A DNA stretch of 64,000 nucleotides from Novispirillum itersonii subsp. itersonii ATCC 12639 (GTDB lineage Bacteria; Pseudomonadota; Alphaproteobacteria; Rhodospirillales; Rhodospirillaceae), in NCBI RefSeq assembly GCF_000381985.1, contig NZ_KB907348.1, positions 1 through 64,000 on the forward strand. The letters run 5' to 3'. Position numbers and translations under genes: made by a program. Under the pieces are notes generated by a model. The model was not told the origin of the DNA, did no database searches, and saw nothing but the letters and a program-made list of their open reading frames with translations. Of the stretch, positions 26,136 to 34,280 are shown one piece after another (the first letter of the stretch is position 1; every line of letters starts with the position of its first letter).

Positions 26136-28112
26136 ATGACCAGTCTCTCTTTGTATGACCGCAATGCTGAGGCCATTCAGCATCACCTGCCCGCCCTTTG
26201 GGAAGCACTATCCGACCTTGCGCCTTTTTCAACCGTGGTCTGGGATGGCGATGTTCCGGTCAATATTGATCTGGGCGGGGCTTCTCTGTATCCGGAGCCG
26301 GTTCAGTCCTGGAATGAGCGGCAGATGGCCGATATTCCCGGAGACCCGGGAGAGCTGATTTTTAGTAATATCCTGCACTGTAATCCGACTAGAGCCATTT
26401 TTCCGATGGTCAATCAGGTGCAGGAATTTATTGATAAGAATAAAATTGTTCTTTCTGATAAAAGAAGGAAAGAGTTTAACTTTTCGATTATTCTTGGTGT
26501 TGGCTTGGGTCTGCATATTCCTGCTCTGACCAGTTTAGAGGAGGTGAAGCATTTCATCATTTACGAGCCGACGCTGGAGTTTATTAAACATAGCCTTGAT
26601 TTTGCCAACTGGCACGAGCTGCTGGAGCGGAAAGCCGACGGCAAGGTCGAGGTGACGGTGCTGTGGGGGCTTAGCCCGGAGGAGGCGTCTGAGCGTATCA
26701 GGTGGTTGGCAGGGATGGCCGGGCCTGAATTTATTGAGGGGACGACAATTCACCCTCATTATTATTCCGTCGATATCAAAGATACCTTCAGGCTTGTCAG
26801 AAAAATCCTCATTGCCGAGTCGGGCTCTTCCGGCTTCTTTGAGGATGAGCTGAACATGCTTTGTAATACAACGCGGAATCTCTTGCAGACGCCCGGTTTT
26901 ATTATGAAGAAAACCGGCTTCATCCGGAAGAGCATCCCGGCGTTTATTGTCGCTGCTGGCCCTTCCCTCGATGCTGATATTGAGCGGGTGAAGGAGCTTT
27001 CTGACCGGGCGATTATTGTGTCCTGCGGAACATCGCTGGGGATCTTGCTGAAGGCCGGGATCACCCCCGATATTCATGTCGAGAATGAGAACGTTCCGGC
27101 GACCAAAGTTGTTCTTGATGATCTCGCCAGCAAGTTTGATCTGTCGAAAATCATTCTGGCCGCGACCACGTCGATTATTCCGGGGGTTGCATCCCACTTT
27201 GCCGAAGCATGGTTTTATTTCAGGGCTGGCCTGAGCAGCACCTACCTCTTCTCGTCACCGAGTGAGGCCCAGTACGGCTGCTTCCCCTTTGTTGCCAATG
27301 CAGCCCTGTCCGTTCTGATCCGTCTCGGGTTTGGGTCGATCTATCTCTTTGGCTGTGACTGTGGCAGTAAGGATGCCAGCCGTCACCATGCCAGCGGCTC
27401 TGTGTATCACAGCAATACATTGCTGGCGCCCGAGGATTCGGATCAGCGGTGGAAAAAGTCGCGGGACCGTGTTCTGCCGGGCAATTTTGGCGGGTCAATT
27501 TACTCAACCCACCTGTTTGATCTCTGCCGACACTATCTGAGTCTCATGGGGTCGTTCTACCATGCCGGGGAGCGCTTCAACTGCTCTGACGGTGCTAAAG
27601 TTGACGGTTTTACCCCTCTCGACTCCTATGACATTGAGTTGCCAAAGCCTGCGATGACGAAGCAGCAGGTTTTTACGCTGATCCGGGCGCAGTTGGAGAC
27701 GCATAAGCCTTCCGATCTGGCTGATCAGCTCCGTGAGCGTGGAGCTGATGTGGTCCTCAAGGCTCCCGGAGAGTTTGTGAGGCAGCTCAAGGATGTTGTC
27801 TCTGCGGTTGAGTATGGGGCATCCCCGTACCGTCGGCTGTATGAAGATGTCCATCGCCTCCTGCAGCAGCTGATTGCAGCGAAAGATCCGGCCTGTCTGG
27901 TGATGGAGACCTCGATTCGCTCAATGGTGCGTATTTCGGCGTATTTTGGGACCCGGATTGACGACGAGCAGCATGCGAGAGAGTTTTTTGAAGAGGCGAA
28001 GTCGGCGATTCTCAATTGTGCGGAGCTTATTGGGCAGACTTGCCATGATGCATTTGTGCAATGGTGTGAGCTTCCGGATAATCCGTTCAGGCCGATCGCC
28101 TACTTTGAGTGA
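26136..28112 (+). CDS. Maf-type (motility accessory factor) flagellin glycosyltransferase
   Basis: 658 residues. The central DUF115/MptE-like domain begins near 268 with IPAFIVAAGPSLDADIERVKELSDRAIIVSCGTSLGILLKAGITPDIHVENEN, the signature of Maf proteins; LFGCDCGSKD, FGGSIYSTHLFDLCRHYL and a helical C-terminal region follow. Maf proteins in Campylobacter, Helicobacter, Aeromonas and Magnetospirillum are needed to place nonulosonic acids on flagellin before export. It starts 11 bases after the TPR-glycosyltransferase stop, so the two are cotranscribed. This is not the septum-inhibitor Maf nucleotidase. Confidence 0.9.
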   Translation: MTSLSLYDRNAEAIQHHLPALWEALSDLAPFSTVVWDGDVPVNIDLGGASLYPEPVQSWNERQMADIPGDPGELIFSNILHCNPTRAIFPMVNQVQEFIDKNKIVLSDKRRKEFNFSIILGVGLGLHIPALTSLEEVKHFIIYEPTLEFIKHSLDFANWHELLERKADGKVEVTVLWGLSPEEASERIRWLAGMAGPEFIEGTTIHPHYYSVDIKDTFRLVRKILIAESGSSGFFEDELNMLCNTTRNLLQTPGFIMKKTGFIRKSIPAFIVAAGPSLDADIERVKELSDRAIIVSCGTSLGILLKAGITPDIHVENENVPATKVVLDDLASKFDLSKIILAATTSIIPGVASHFAEAWFYFRAGLSSTYLFSSPSEAQYGCFPFVANAALSVLIRLGFGSIYLFGCDCGSKDASRHHASGSVYHSNTLLAPEDSDQRWKKSRDRVLPGNFGGSIYSTHLFDLCRHYLSLMGSFYHAGERFNCSDGAKVDGFTPLDSYDIELPKPAMTKQQVFTLIRAQLETHKPSDLADQLRERGADVVLKAPGEFVRQLKDVVSAVEYGASPYRRLYEDVHRLLQQLIAAKDPACLVMETSIRSMVRISAYFGTRIDDEQHAREFFEEAKSAILNCAELIGQTCHDAFVQWCELPDNPFRPIAYFE

Positions 28113-28371
28113 AGCCGTGATTGGTGGCTGTGCAGACAGATCTGTGTCTATGGTATTTTCCGGTTACTCAGGTGCCGGTTAGACGGAAAATATGGTCTTG
28201 TTTTAAACGCTTAAGATCTTCCGGTGACAGGTGCGCTTCTGATTTTACTTAAAATGCTCCGGGCCCCGGGGCCTGTTGCCGATGACTTGCTTTTCTACTG
28301 CAGGTGTTCTGTGGTATTGTGACTTAGGCTTCTCTTAAAGAGAGGTGCCCCTTTCTGAGAGGAGAATCCTC

Positions 28372-29460
28372 ATGGTTTTCGCGACGACGCAGACCCTGAA
28401 TGACACATTCGGCAGCTCCAGCATGCTGCGGACGCAGTTACAGAATAATATTCAGGCCCGTGCGACTGCCGCCACCAAGATGATTGCTGATCAGACGGAT
28501 GCAAAAGTCTCGATGATGGGGCTTGAGCGCAGTAAGTGGGAAAGCGTGCGCTCCTCTATCGGCGAGGCGAAGCCGCAGTTCGAGTCGGCGGTGTCGGCCC
28601 TGCAGTCCGCAAAAAGCATGATCAGCGGTCTGCGCGGCATGATCAACCGGGCGAACATCACCACAGACCCCAATATGTACAAAGGCTATGCGTCGACTTT
28701 TCAGTCGTACGTTAAGTCGGTTGTTTCGTCGCTGACCAGTGCCCAGGGGCGTACTGCGCTGCTGGCCGAAGGGGACGCCAAGAACAATTCTGTCAGCTAC
28801 AAGATTAGCACGACTGGGGCAGAGCAGATCGAGTTTGGTCGCGATCTGGCACCGAAGTACAGTCTGGTTTCGGGAACAGATGTCTGGAAAGTGAACAGAA
28901 GCCAGAACATCCTGCAGCTGTATCGTGGTGACAAAGAACAGAATATGGCAGCCAATCTGACGAATGGCGTCAGGCTGGACGCAATTAACCCGGATGGTTC
29001 TGTTAATTTTACGATCGGTCCTGATACCGCGACTCCGACATCCTATAACAATGCGACCATGACATCGTCGGGTCTGCCGCTGAAGGATGTCTGGTATTAC
29101 GAAGGTCTGGCGACGCAGGATGGGCGTAACCGTGCCCTGAAGGATCTGGAGCAGTTTGCCGCGACTCTGGATACCCAGATTGCCCGTTTTCAGGGCATGG
29201 CTGACGTTGCTGACTTTTATGATATCCGCGCAAAAGCAGCGATGGATGAGCTGGATGCCAAAGGGATGTCGATTCAGGAAGACGCCCAGAAGCAGGCTAA
29301 GGAAATGCAGCAGACCCTTCAGCAGCAGGCTAACGTGCTGCTGCAGGCGCTCGACTCGTCTGCGGTGACGCAGCTGTCGTATGCGAATCTGCTGAAGACT
29401 GCCTCTTCCGGGACCAAGGGCGCCAAGCTCTTTGACGCGATCTACAAGGTGACGGCCTGA
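28372..29460 (+). CDS. Cysteine-free, flagellin-architecture protein of unknown function
   Basis: 362 residues, not recognised. It has a strong GAGGAG ribosome-binding site and a 259-base gap before it, so probably its own promoter. No signal peptide and no cysteine. The N-terminal 110 residues are long Ala/Ser/Gln-rich helices (SMLRTQLQNNIQARATAATKM), the middle is beta-rich with many Asn, Asp, Thr and Gly, and the C-terminal 120 residues are again helical (EDAQKQAKEMQQTLQQQANVLLQAL). That order is the architecture of proteins exported through the flagellar channel. It follows the glycosyltransferase genes. A secreted filament-associated or cap-like role is only inference. Confidence 0.75.
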   Translation: MVFATTQTLNDTFGSSSMLRTQLQNNIQARATAATKMIADQTDAKVSMMGLERSKWESVRSSIGEAKPQFESAVSALQSAKSMISGLRGMINRANITTDPNMYKGYASTFQSYVKSVVSSLTSAQGRTALLAEGDAKNNSVSYKISTTGAEQIEFGRDLAPKYSLVSGTDVWKVNRSQNILQLYRGDKEQNMAANLTNGVRLDAINPDGSVNFTIGPDTATPTSYNNATMTSSGLPLKDVWYYEGLATQDGRNRALKDLEQFAATLDTQIARFQGMADVADFYDIRAKAAMDELDAKGMSIQEDAQKQAKEMQQTLQQQANVLLQALDSSAVTQLSYANLLKTASSGTKGAKLFDAIYKVTA

Positions 29461-29473
29461 CGCAAAGAGCATG

Positions 29474-29520
29474 CCCGCTGATACCGTCTTCCGGCAGGGC
29501 CAGAAGGCGATATCAGCGGG
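29474..29520. terminator. Convergent hairpin between the orphan gene and the HAD gene
   Basis: CCCGCTGATA at 29474-29483 pairs with TATCAGCGGG at 29511-29520, with further pairing inside. It lies between the stops of two convergent genes. Confidence 0.7.
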
Positions 29521-29526
29521 GTATGT

Positions 29527-30186
29527 TTAAGTCTTCCCGTTTAACAGGATCTCCCGCAGGTCATACAGCCTGTTCAGTCTCCCCTTAAACAGGGGAGATT
29601 TTTCTATCTGGCTGTTGAGGCTGGACTGACCGATGATGTAGGTGTTCAGCCCGGCAGACACTGCGGCCGTTACCCCATTGCGGCTGTCTTCTACTGCCAG
29701 AGAGGCTTCGGGACTGCACTTGAATGCGGACAGCGCCCGTAGATAAGGCTGGGGAGCGGGCTTTGTCGCCGTAACGTCTTCTGCCCCGATGATGCCCTCG
29801 AAGTAATGCAGCAGGCCGTTCTGGTCCAGCCACGCCCTGACATGTTGCCGCCATCCGGATGTCACAATAACAATGCGGTAGCCTGTGTCCTGTGCGGCTT
29901 GCAGCAGGGCTTCCGCGCCATAGGCGGGTTGGTAGAATCCGGAGGCGGACTGAATACGGGCCCGGTAATCGGCAAGCAGATCGGCTTGGGGGGCGGCAAT
30001 AGTGTGGGCCAGAGCAAGTCTGGCCACAATTTCCCGCAGGGAAGGGCCATTCAGGGTCTCGAATTCCGCGTCGCTGGGGGTGCCGCCATGATCGGTCACA
30101 AAAGACTGATAAGCCTGTCGCAGGCCGCTGATGCTATCCGCCAGAGTGCCGTCAAAATCCAGAAGGAGGCCGGGTGAGGGTGTCAT
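29527..30186 (-). CDS. HAD-family sugar-phosphatase-like hydrolase
   Basis: 219 residues. HAD motifs: LLLDFDGTLADS (nucleophile Asp10, acid Asp12), IVIVTSGW, the Lys in ATKPAPQPYL, and LAVEDSRNGV. A helical cap lies between motifs I and II, as in beta-phosphoglucomutase and phosphoglycolate phosphatase. Its ATG overlaps the stop of the PseH-PseI fusion (ATGA), so it is made in step with it. Substrate unknown; in this setting a phosphorylated nonulosonate precursor, such as an acylated amino-sugar 1-phosphate, is the best guess. Confidence 0.88.
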   Translation of the reverse strand: MTPSPGLLLDFDGTLADSISGLRQAYQSFVTDHGGTPSDAEFETLNGPSLREIVARLALAHTIAAPQADLLADYRARIQSASGFYQPAYGAEALLQAAQDTGYRIVIVTSGWRQHVRAWLDQNGLLHYFEGIIGAEDVTATKPAPQPYLRALSAFKCSPEASLAVEDSRNGVTAAVSAGLNTYIIGQSSLNSQIEKSPLFKGRLNRLYDLREILLNGKT

Positions 30187-31754
30187 TCTGCCCAGTCTCC
30201 GGTCTGTACGCCCTCTCCGGGCTGAATGGCGCGGGTGGCTGCTTTACCTTCCAGGGTGTCCATCCATTTCGGATGCAGGCCCTGTGTCTGCTTCCCCGGA
30301 CGGAGGATGGCGACATTGATGTCTTCGCGCAGGACATCCCCCGGTCGGATCTCCGAAATCGCCTGTATGCCCCGACGGGCGAAGGACCGCAGCTCCTGCT
30401 CGTCTTTCTGGACAGTCTTGCCCTTCTGGCCCAGGGCCGCTTCCATATCGCGGATGCGCGAGACCATCAGAGACAGTTCGTCGGCGGTAATGGCAAAGCT
30501 GTGATCAGGGCCGGGCAGGGCATTGCTGAGCGTATAATGCTTTTCAATGCAGCGGGCCCCAAGCGCAACGGCCCCGACCGGCCCGATGACCGGGTCTCGG
30601 CTGTGGTCAGAAAGCCCGACCGGCACCCCGAAGCGTTGCCGCAGATACGGGATGGCCGCAAGGTTAAGGCTTGAAAGCGGGGCTGGATACTTGGCGGTAC
30701 ATTGCATCAGGCACAGGTCAGTGCCGCCCTGTTCCTGATAGTACTGGACGGACCAGGCAATATCTTCTTCCGTGGCGGCCCCGGTGGACAGGACCAAAGG
30801 CTTCTGGCTTTTGGCGCACAGCTCGAGAAGCCGGGGATGGCTTGACTCGTAGGATGCGACTTTGTGGATCGCCACATAGGGGTCAATCTGCAGAAAGTCC
30901 TGCCGGGAGAACCCTGTGGACATGAAATCGATCTGTTTCGAGCGACAGTACTGAGCCAGCGTCTCAATCATCTCGTAAGGCATTGCCAGATCAGAGAAGA
31001 TCGCCGAGATATCTTCCTTAACACCGGCATCAGCGAGGTAGTCTGATTTTCCCGCGTTGCTGACATATACCGTCTCAGGTCGGTAGGTCTGAAACTTAAC
31101 GCAGTCCGCCTTAGCCTGTACCGCCGCATCAATCAGGGCTTTGGCCATGGCCATGTCCCGGGCCGGGGTCCCCATCCGCCAGTTTGATCCCGCTTCTGCG
31201 ATGACATAGACACCGCCCCGCCGCCAGCGGGGGGATGTCAGCTCAACCGTGTAGCGGTAGATCGCGACAACCTCGCCGGTATCGTCAACGCGATGTTCAG
31301 TCGCCACCGGCTCGCCATATCCGGCCGCCTTGAAGACCTTGTACGACGCCACATTGTCACGGCGGACATCCGCAATGACGGAATCGACACCGCGATCCCG
31401 CAGATAGGGCAGAATCTCGGAGAGAATGACCGTTCCAAAGCCCTGCCCCCGCATCTCCGGTGCCAAGACGACCGACAGATCAACGCACATCCCCGACAGG
31501 CCGTCAGGATGCTGATGGGGGCGAAAGCGCAGGAAAGCCGCCGGTTTGCCGTCAATGGAGGCAAGAACTGACGGGATCTCTGCCTTGACGATGGTTCTGG
31601 CGTAGCTGTCCCAAAAGGCGGGCCAGCTTTTGGCATCCTGATGGTAGGATGCGCGCAGGGTTTCCGGATCGTTCCGCCATGACAGGATAAGCCGGGCCTC
31701 TTCTTCTTTTGAGGCGCAGACAGAAAAGCGCACAGTGGGATTGCCCTGAGTCAT
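30183..31754 (-). CDS. pseI: Fused GNAT acetyltransferase (PseH-like) and pseudaminate synthase (PseI/NeuB)
   Basis: 523 residues, two pathway steps in one chain. Residues 1-175 are a GNAT domain with the acetyl-CoA loop MRGQGFGTVI (near 101) and VRRDNVASYKVFKAAGY; this would N-acetylate the 4-amino group made by PseC. From about 181 (GVYVIAEAGSNW) it is a NeuB-type TIM barrel (CVKFQTYRPE, FMSTGFS, KVASYES, LSTGAATEEDI, LMQCTAKYPA, GLSDHS, EKHYTL) that condenses the sugar with phosphoenolpyruvate. The last 70 residues form the SAF/antifreeze-like domain (ARRGIQAISEIRPGDVL). The ATG at 31754 has GAGGAA five bases upstream. Pse versus legionaminic or sialic acid is judged from pseB and pseC. 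Confidence 0.9.
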   Translation of the reverse strand: MTQGNPTVRFSVCASKEEEARLILSWRNDPETLRASYHQDAKSWPAFWDSYARTIVKAEIPSVLASIDGKPAAFLRFRPHQHPDGLSGMCVDLSVVLAPEMRGQGFGTVILSEILPYLRDRGVDSVIADVRRDNVASYKVFKAAGYGEPVATEHRVDDTGEVVAIYRYTVELTSPRWRRGGVYVIAEAGSNWRMGTPARDMAMAKALIDAAVQAKADCVKFQTYRPETVYVSNAGKSDYLADAGVKEDISAIFSDLAMPYEMIETLAQYCRSKQIDFMSTGFSRQDFLQIDPYVAIHKVASYESSHPRLLELCAKSQKPLVLSTGAATEEDIAWSVQYYQEQGGTDLCLMQCTAKYPAPLSSLNLAAIPYLRQRFGVPVGLSDHSRDPVIGPVGAVALGARCIEKHYTLSNALPGPDHSFAITADELSLMVSRIRDMEAALGQKGKTVQKDEQELRSFARRGIQAISEIRPGDVLREDINVAILRPGKQTQGLHPKWMDTLEGKAATRAIQPGEGVQTGDWAE

Positions 31755-31809
31755 ACGGTTCCTCAATTGTTGAGACTGTTCCTGCGGCAGGCTTGGTCAG
31801 AAGGCGACG

Positions 31810-32511
31810 ATGGAAAAAGAGCAAAAAGGATATCGGTTTACGGCCTTTTCGTCTCCCGTGATTATCAGGGAGCGCCCGGCGATGCCTTTACCATCCTCTG
31901 TGCAGGAGGCCGTGGATGCTCTCTGGCAGCAGGCCCTGCAGCGCAGAGGGGAGGGAAGCCTGATGTTCGATGGCCGGGTGTATGCCCTTGCCGAACTTTC
32001 CTCGACCGAGGTGGTTCTTGAACAGCGCCGGTACCGGGAATTTTTTGCCGCCCGGACCGATCCTTCTTTGCCCCTCACTGTGGCGTCCCTCGGGGTGACG
32101 GGGATGTTGACCTGCCCTGAAGGGCTTGTGATCGGGCGGCGGGGAGCCTCCGTTGCCCTTTATCCCGGCCTGTGGGAGGTCGCCCCGTCGGGGACACTGG
32201 ATTCTACCGCACCGCGGGATGTCTTGATCAGGGAATGTCGGGAAGAGCTTCTGCTGGAGGAGAGTGAAGTCCGCTGTGCAGACCATCCGGTCGGCATTAT
32301 GTGTGCTGATGGGATTTACGATTTTGTCTATCGGATCCAGACGGATATCTCTGTCCGGGACTTGAAAATGAGACTGTCCGCGAAGACACCGGAATATTCG
32401 GACATCTCGGTCATCGCCCTCAGTGATCTGATGACCTTCCCTTATGACGCCTTCATCCCATACTCCGCAGCGGTGATCCGGGATGTTTTTGGGCCAGAGA
32501 TGGCGTCCTGA
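31810..32511 (+). CDS. Nudix-hydrolase-like protein
   Basis: 233 residues. A Nudix-type box is visible: GTLDSTAPRDVLIRECREEL near 128-147, keeping the metal-binding core R141-E142-x-x-E145-E146, but lacking the first Glu of the consensus, one residue short in spacing, and with Leu where Gly is expected after the Glu pair. The first 90 residues are a separate N-terminal domain I do not recognise. It is divergent from the PseH-PseI gene with 55 bases between. Nudix enzymes cleave nucleoside-diphosphate-linked compounds; a UDP-sugar of the pseudaminate pathway is a candidate substrate, but the altered box makes activity uncertain. Confidence 0.75.
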   Translation: MEKEQKGYRFTAFSSPVIIRERPAMPLPSSVQEAVDALWQQALQRRGEGSLMFDGRVYALAELSSTEVVLEQRRYREFFAARTDPSLPLTVASLGVTGMLTCPEGLVIGRRGASVALYPGLWEVAPSGTLDSTAPRDVLIRECREELLLEESEVRCADHPVGIMCADGIYDFVYRIQTDISVRDLKMRLSAKTPEYSDISVIALSDLMTFPYDAFIPYSAAVIRDVFGPEMAS

Positions 32512-32529
32512 CGCGTCACGTCTTAAAAG

Positions 32530-32579
32530 GAAAAGCGCTTTCAACAGGGAAGGGAGCCCTTGTGTTGAAAGCGCTTTTC
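32530..32579. terminator. Long bidirectional hairpin between the Nudix gene and flgL
   Basis: Seventeen-base arms GAAAAGCGCTTTCAACA and TGTTGAAAGCGCTTTTC, with an inner AAGGG-AG-CCCTT stem. Placed between two convergent genes, it can end both. Confidence 0.9.
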
Positions 32580-32608
32580 AGCTGGCCGCCCTGACGCCGG
32601 ATGGACCG

Positions 32609-34219
32609 TCAGATGTAGTCCTTCAGGCTCAGTTTGCTGACCCGGCCCATCACCTGATAGGCGGCTTCCAGGGCTCTCTGGTCATCATTCAGCTTGGTGA
32701 CGGCTGTGGTCAGGTCGACATTCGCGATATCTGCGATGCTGCCTTCCAGGAATGACAGGAACGTGCTGGCACTTTTCTGGGCGTTGTTCAGCTCAACCTG
32801 AGTCAGGCCAAGGGTGGTCTGTACGATGGTTAGATCGCTGCTGCTTTCCCGCACGCTGATGCTGTGGGTGACGGCGTCACTCATCAGGGTAACGCTTTTA
32901 TCAAGGCGGCGATAAAACTCCGTCATATCGTTGGCGGTGTTGCCGGTGCTGGGGAAGCCCTGCCCCAGCATGCCAAGGGCGCGGATCACTTTCTCGAAAG
33001 CACCATCCTGTGCGGTGACGCTGGTGGTGGTGGTGCGGCTGGCATCAACCCGGTGGGTCAGGGACAGCGTATCGCCCTGATAATAGCCGGAACTGACAAC
33101 GTTAACATTGGTCTGGGCCCCGGTGGTGCCAAAGGTCGGGGTGGTATACAGCATCTCACCGTTCAGGATTTTGGTCATGTCGGCTGCGGGGATCGACCCG
33201 TTCGCCGGCCAGCGGACCGTCACCGGGGCATTGTTGCCGGTGGAGTTTTCAATTCCGACCACAGTGCCGTTGGGGACACCGATTTTGATGTTGTATCCGC
33301 CCGCGGCATCGGTGGCGACGGTCGGCGGCGGCGGGGTCAGCTTTACATACCGGCCATCCTGAGAGACTTCGGTCACCGTATAGACGCCGTCGTTCCCGGC
33401 GGTGCCGCTGTCAATCAGCAGGGTCATCCCACGTTCCAGCGTGCTGAACGCCCCGAATGCGGTGGAGGACAGAGAGCCTTCGGACACCCCGGCGACAGGA
33501 TCGGGCACGGTGCTGGCATAGGTGATGGCGCTGGTGTTGTTCAGGCTGCCGGTGATAAATTTCTTGGTTTCCCCGGCACCGGTATCCATTTCAATGATGC
33601 CCCGGCTTTCCGTGGCACTCGGGAAAGCGGCCCGGTTGGAGAACTGCAGCTTCAGGTCACGGAAGTCAGCATTGAACAGATCAGAGGCCCGGGTTTCCGG
33701 GAAGGTGACGGTGCCGCCGTTATAGACAGCCTCAAATGCCGCAAGACTGCCGCTCGGCAGAGACACCGGCGATGTGTCGGTCTTGCCGCCGGAGAACAGG
33801 AACATCCCGTCGATATCAGAGTTCATATAAGCCTGAACGGTCGACAGGGTCTGCACGGCCTGCTGGCGGATGCTGGTGATCTGCGCCTGATATTCCGGGG
33901 TGGGGGTATCCGTGCGGAATTTAGCAAAGTCCTGCAGCTTGCCGAGGAAGTCTGAGACCGATTTCCGGGCACTTTCCACGGCGGAGGATGCCGCTTTCAC
34001 CCGCACTTCGGCAGCCTTGTTGCCTGCGGCGTAGTTGTCGGTGGCGGTGTGCAGGGTTTCCAGATTGACCAGCCGGAAGCTCTCCGGCGCCAGACCGGAA
34101 TACACCTGGGTCTTGCGCTCGGTATTGACCGAAAGGGCCGTGTCATTCAGCCGCGATTGCAGTTCCAGCATACGGCTCAGCATGATCTGATTGGAGGCGT
34201 ATGTAGTGACGCGGGTCAT
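32609..34219 (-). CDS. flgL: Flagellar hook-associated protein 3
   Basis: 536 residues, longer than the enteric protein because of an enlarged variable centre. N-terminal RVTTYASNQIMLSRMLELQSRLNDTALSVNTERK and GLAPESFRLVNLE, and the C-terminal helix LTIVQTTLGLTQVELNNAQKSASTFLSFLEGSI, identify FlgL. It forms the second junction ring between hook and filament and is exported by the flagellar secretion system. Last gene of the leftward flgI-flgJ-flgN-flgK-flgL run, 61 bases after flgK, ending at a strong terminator. Confidence 0.94.
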   Translation of the reverse strand: MTRVTTYASNQIMLSRMLELQSRLNDTALSVNTERKTQVYSGLAPESFRLVNLETLHTATDNYAAGNKAAEVRVKAASSAVESARKSVSDFLGKLQDFAKFRTDTPTPEYQAQITSIRQQAVQTLSTVQAYMNSDIDGMFLFSGGKTDTSPVSLPSGSLAAFEAVYNGGTVTFPETRASDLFNADFRDLKLQFSNRAAFPSATESRGIIEMDTGAGETKKFITGSLNNTSAITYASTVPDPVAGVSEGSLSSTAFGAFSTLERGMTLLIDSGTAGNDGVYTVTEVSQDGRYVKLTPPPPTVATDAAGGYNIKIGVPNGTVVGIENSTGNNAPVTVRWPANGSIPAADMTKILNGEMLYTTPTFGTTGAQTNVNVVSSGYYQGDTLSLTHRVDASRTTTTSVTAQDGAFEKVIRALGMLGQGFPSTGNTANDMTEFYRRLDKSVTLMSDAVTHSISVRESSSDLTIVQTTLGLTQVELNNAQKSASTFLSFLEGSIADIANVDLTTAVTKLNDDQRALEAAYQVMGRVSKLSLKDYI

Positions 34220-34280
34220 GGGGTATCCTCCGGGGGAGTCTTCAGCATCAGTTTAACAAGGCCGGTGATGGCCGGAAAGA

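Noticed and set aside
28250-28285. TAAA and GCCGATGA before the orphan gene, resembling a sigma-28 promoter
   Set aside because: The -10-like box is good but the spacing is 24 bases, not 15.
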